A stretch of DNA of 31,736 nt from a virus. The notes under the pieces are model-generated. The model searched no databases and was not told the origin of the DNA. It saw only the letters and a list, made by a program, of their open reading frames with translations. Position 1 is the first letter of the stretch; each line of letters opens with the position of its first letter. Location: positions 1 through 31,736 of the IMG/VR virus record IMGVR_UViG_3300030106_004933; one strand, 5' to 3'. The position numbers and the translations under genes were made by a program. Below, piece by piece: positions 29,138-31,736 of the stretch.

Positions 29138-29491
29138 ATGTTTCGAATGTTGAATGCATTTTTTAAAAACCGACAAAAATCGCACAGCACACAGGGCATC
29201 ACTTGCCCGTCACCCAATTATCCAAGCTACATTTTTATGCGAGATAAGAATGGCAACGAGTTGCTGGTAGAAAACAATTGCACTCATTTGCCAAAATACG
29301 GACCACGCATACACCCCGAACTTATCTACGAAAAGCGCAAAAAAAGATGGGGCGTGGATGTGCAAGGAAGCTTGAAAAGCGTGGGGCTCACAAGAAAACA
29401 AGCGCGCGCTTTGGTTACCAAGCGCGGAACTTGGCAAAACACTTTGAAGCACGCCATCAAGGGCAACGACCAATTTAAAACCGGCCGCTGA
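29138..29491 (+). CDS. hypothetical basic protein before the methyltransferase
   Basis: The ATG at 29138 with AGGGAG about 9 bases upstream is chosen; the open frame back to 29027 reads as shadow of the DUF6511-like gene. The 117-residue product is basic (KTGR end) and AT-richer than its neighbours. It has SPNYPSYIFMRDKNGNELL and GLTRKQARALVTKRGTWQ segments. No family is recognised. Different base composition suggests recent arrival. It ends two bases before the ATG of the overprinted ORF. Confidence 0.55.
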   Translation: MFRMLNAFFKNRQKSHSTQGITCPSPNYPSYIFMRDKNGNELLVENNCTHLPKYGPRIHPELIYEKRKKRWGVDVQGSLKSVGLTRKQARALVTKRGTWQNTLKHAIKGNDQFKTGR

Positions 29492-29492
29492 A

Positions 29493-30425
29493 ATGAGCGT
29501 AAAAAAAAACTCAGAGTGCTCGACCTATTCTCAGGCATCGGAGGATTCAGCCTTGGGCTTGAATCAACCGGGGCTTTTCAAACAGTTGCCTTCTGCGAGC
29601 AAGACAAGTTTTGCCAAGCCGTGCTTAGAAAGCACTGGCCCAACGTCCCAATCTACGACGATGTCCGCACCATCCCAACAGATAGACTTGGAAGAGTTGA
29701 CATCATCGCGGGCGGCTTCCCCTGCCAACCTTGGTCCCAAGCCGGGCAGCAGCGAGGCGCGGAAGATGACCGCGATCTCTGGCCGGAAATGGCTCGCCTT
29801 GTTGGAGAGCTACGGCCTAAATATCTCATTGCGGAGAACGTGCGCGGATTTGTTAACCAACGCATGGGGCTCGAGCGCAGCCTTTCTGATTTGGAAGGCA
29901 TCGGCTACCAAGCCGTCCCATTTATTATTCCAGCTTGCAGTGTCGATGCCCCGCACAGACGGGACAGGGTTTGGATTGTGGCTAACGCCGTTGGTAAGCG
30001 ACAGCGAGAAAAGAGGCATCCCAAAAGTAGGCGGCGGATTAGCGGGGCAAGTTCAGCTATGGCCGACGCCTCAAGCATGGGACGGCAAGCGGGGGGCGCG
30101 CAAGCCGGATGGCAAGAGAGGGATGGCGTTATCGGATTTAAGCACGCCACAGATGTGGCCGACGGTAGCGGCGCGCGAGCACGAGGGCGCGAACAGCGAA
30201 GAGCATCTAGCGAAAGCGAGAGGGCATCACGACCAGTTGCCCAACGCGGTCAAAATGGCGGGTCACAAAGGTGGGCAACTGAACCCGACGTGGGTCGAGT
30301 GGCTCATGGGATATCCCGAAGGGTGGACCGACTTAGGGCCTTGGGAAACGCCGTCGTCCCACAAGTCGTCGCAGAAATCGGGCGGGCCATCCTCGCAGCG
30401 GAGGGCCAAGCGCGATGAGCATTGA
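29493..30425 (+). CDS. 310-residue ORF overprinted on the cytosine methyltransferase
   Basis: It starts at the ATG 2 bases after the previous stop and stays open over the full methyltransferase gene in the -1 relative frame. The product has LALLESYGLNISLRRTCADL, LIWKASATKPSHLLFQLA, SMPRTDGTGFGLWLTP, WPTPQAWDGKRG, LAKARGHHDQLPNAV and LNPTWVEWLMGYPEGWTDL. I recall many database phage proteins with exactly this series (WxTP blocks and LNPxWVEWLMGxPxGWT). In its second half this frame looks more protein-like than the methyltransferase frame. Openness alone is weak evidence at this GC content. Its relation to the methyltransferase may be set by slippage at the A9 run. Confidence 0.5.
   Translation: MSVKKNSECSTYSQASEDSALGLNQPGLFKQLPSASKTSFAKPCLESTGPTSQSTTMSAPSQQIDLEELTSSRAASPANLGPKPGSSEARKMTAISGRKWLALLESYGLNISLRRTCADLLTNAWGSSAAFLIWKASATKPSHLLFQLAVSMPRTDGTGFGLWLTPLVSDSEKRGIPKVGGGLAGQVQLWPTPQAWDGKRGARKPDGKRGMALSDLSTPQMWPTVAAREHEGANSEEHLAKARGHHDQLPNAVKMAGHKGGQLNPTWVEWLMGYPEGWTDLGPWETPSSHKSSQKSGGPSSQRRAKRDEH
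29516..30418 (+). CDS. dcm: DNA (cytosine-5) methyltransferase
   Basis: Transfers methyl groups from S-adenosylmethionine to cytosine C5. Motif I is LDLFSGIGGFSLGLE (2-16), motif IV GGFPCQPWS with catalytic C70, motif VI ENV (107-109), motif VIII APHRRDRVWIVA (145-156), and motifs IX-X RLRALGNAVVPQVV (272-285). The target-recognition region (about 160-255) is Arg/Ser-rich and low in complexity. GTG 29516 is the first start in frame and has no clear Shine-Dalgarno. The upstream bases in this frame encode KKKLR, the usual N-terminus, but lack an in-frame ATG. It probably protects phage DNA from host restriction. Confidence 0.88.
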   Translation: MLDLFSGIGGFSLGLESTGAFQTVAFCEQDKFCQAVLRKHWPNVPIYDDVRTIPTDRLGRVDIIAGGFPCQPWSQAGQQRGAEDDRDLWPEMARLVGELRPKYLIAENVRGFVNQRMGLERSLSDLEGIGYQAVPFIIPACSVDAPHRRDRVWIVANAVGKRQREKRHPKSRRRISGASSAMADASSMGRQAGGAQAGWQERDGVIGFKHATDVADGSGARARGREQRRASSESERASRPVAQRGQNGGSQRWATEPDVGRVAHGISRRVDRLRALGNAVVPQVVAEIGRAILAAEGQAR

Positions 30426-31736
30426 ACAGATGGCGCGCGAGCGTTTTGGCGAGCCCAACATGCGGATGTCGCGCGACGGTGAGCTGCGGTTCGGTGGCAA
30501 GGGCTCAAAAAGCGTTAACCTCGAAACCGGCGAGTGGTTTGATTTTGAGAACTGGAGCGGCGGCGTTCTCGAAAACAAGGAGCCAGAGCCGGCAGCCAAT
30601 TGTGTTCGCATGATCGTCAAGAAATACGACTACGTCGATCCCGATGGTGAGCTGCGATACCAGGTGTGCCGCTACATGCCGAAGGACTTTCGCCCGCGTG
30701 TGCCACTCGGTGCCGGGTGGCGCGAGGGCCGCGGCTGCATGGATGGCGTAGAGCGGCTGCCGTACCATCTGATTGAAATTTTGAAATCTGATTACGTGAT
30801 TGTGGTCGAGGGCGAGAAGGATGTCGATGCGCTGCGAGCGGCAGGGTTTGTGGCGACGACGAAATGCGGCGGGGCGGCGAAGACCTGGGAGCCAAGTGCG
30901 CTTTCGTATTTCCGCGATCGCGATGTGTATGTGATACCTGACAACGATACGGCTGGCATACGCGGGGCAGAGAAAACGTGTGCGGCGCTTGTCGGTGTGG
31001 CGCGCAGCGTGCGGTATGCGCCGTTGTGCGCCGACATGGCGCCCAGGGCGGATGTCTCAGATTGGTTGGCGGCGGGCGGCGGCGATGTCGTTGCGGCGTG
31101 CAAGGCGTTCGGAGAGTTCGATGCCGAAGAGGTAGACGCCGACTTTGTGTATCAGACGCTTGACGCCGATACCATCACGCCGGTGCTGAGCGCCGACGAT
31201 TATGTCGAGGGCTTGCTGGTTGCGGGTGCGATGAGCGTTGTCTATGGGCCCTCAAATGTTGGTAAGACTTTCTTTGCAGCGGACCTTGCCATGCATGTAG
31301 CGGCGGGGTGGGAGTGGCGCGGCTGCGAGGTAAGCCAGATGCCGGTGTTGTACGTGGCCGCGGAAGGTGCGTTTGGCATTAGGAATAGGGTGGCGGCGTT
31401 TCGGCGGCACTACGACATGAGCGAGACGCTGCCGTTTCATGTCATTCCGGTGGCCGTCAACTTGCTGTCGGATGACGAGGCGGTTGAGCGGCTCATCAAC
31501 ACGGCCAAGGTGAAGGGTGCCGGCATGATCGTGCTGGATACGCTGTCGCGTGTGATTGCCGGCGGCAACGAAAACGCGCCTGACGATATGGGGCAGCTCA
31601 TTGGCAATTGTGACCGAATTAGGGCAGAGGCGCGCGCGCATGTCATGCTCGTGCATCACACGGGCAAGGATGAGGCGCGCGGAGCGCGCGGGCATAGCTC
31701 GCTGCGTGCGGCGACCGACACCGAGATTGAGGTCAG
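30415..31736 (+). CDS. primase-helicase with TOPRIM and RepA-like ATPase domains (partial)
   Basis: The ATG at 30415 overlaps the methyltransferase stop, and the frame stays open to the window end (440 codons seen). TOPRIM residues are VEGEKD (131-136) and PDNDTAG (175-181). The ATPase follows with Walker A GPSNVGKT (278-285), Walker B MIVLDT (371-376) and HHTGKDEARGARGHSS (414-429), as in RepA/AAA_25 helicases. No N-terminal zinc domain is visible. It would prime and unwind phage DNA during replication. The C-terminus is outside the window. Confidence 0.9.
   Translation, partial: MSIEQMARERFGEPNMRMSRDGELRFGGKGSKSVNLETGEWFDFENWSGGVLENKEPEPAANCVRMIVKKYDYVDPDGELRYQVCRYMPKDFRPRVPLGAGWREGRGCMDGVERLPYHLIEILKSDYVIVVEGEKDVDALRAAGFVATTKCGGAAKTWEPSALSYFRDRDVYVIPDNDTAGIRGAEKTCAALVGVARSVRYAPLCADMAPRADVSDWLAAGGGDVVAACKAFGEFDAEEVDADFVYQTLDADTITPVLSADDYVEGLLVAGAMSVVYGPSNVGKTFFAADLAMHVAAGWEWRGCEVSQMPVLYVAAEGAFGIRNRVAAFRRHYDMSETLPFHVIPVAVNLLSDDEAVERLINTAKVKGAGMIVLDTLSRVIAGGNENAPDDMGQLIGNCDRIRAEARAHVMLVHHTGKDEARGARGHSSLRAATDTEIEV

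Overview
The window looks like most of the genome of a temperate podovirus with a T7-like virion. One strand carries a full short-tail morphogenesis run: terminase, head-to-tail connector, scaffold, capsid, tail tubular proteins A and B, internal virion proteins, and a fibre with a T7 gp17-type anchor. Unlike T7 it has a tyrosine integrase, an excisionase-like protein and repressor-type helix-turn-helix genes. The attachment site holds the 3' half of an initiator tRNA-Met(CAT) ending in CCA, in the form found in alphaproteobacteria. The host is therefore inferred to be an alphaproteobacterium, but no host gene is present. Phage genes lie on both sides of this half-tRNA, so the site reads as attP of a free or circular genome rather than an attL/attR junction.

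Layout. 1-1037: a chain of very short, mostly Lys/Arg-rich genes with 4-base start/stop overlaps. 1034-20942: packaging, head, tail, ejection proteins, fibre and fibre chaperone, almost without gaps. Exceptions are a 137-base gap before the capsid gene, which can fold into a multi-hairpin leader, and a strong terminator after the head genes. 20939-22953: lipoprotein, PD-(D/E)XK-like nuclease, membrane/coiled-coil protein, M15 peptidase endolysin, holin-like protein and an overlapping spanin-like pair. 22951-23334: attP. 23335-24462: integrase. 24464-25257 (minus strand): four tightly overlapping small genes, including an excisionase-like HTH protein and a DUF3310 protein. 25258-25497: divergent control region. 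25498 to the end: repressor-like HTH, Hjc-like nuclease, Sak4-like ATPase, DUF669 ssDNA-binding-like protein, Cas4/RecB-like Fe-S exonuclease, small regulators, a C5 cytosine methyltransferase fully overlapped by a second open frame, and a TOPRIM/RepA-like primase-helicase cut by the window end.

The main new observations are these. (1) A run of nine A's joins the only good ATG upstream of the cytosine methyltransferase to two fully open frames, the methyltransferase and a 310-residue overprinted protein. (2) A 10-base unit, consensus ATTCCCCTnC, is tandemly repeated with exact 10-base phasing both in attP and over the promoter of the operon that encodes the excisionase-like protein. (3) A near-identical palindrome lies at the integrase promoter and in front of the repressor-like gene. 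(4) A multi-hairpin element lies directly before the capsid gene. (5) A plausible 76-residue gene is embedded out of frame in the linker of a large virion protein. (6) A rho-independent terminator is written into the signal-peptide codons of a lipoprotein gene.

All family names come from reading the translations; no search was run.
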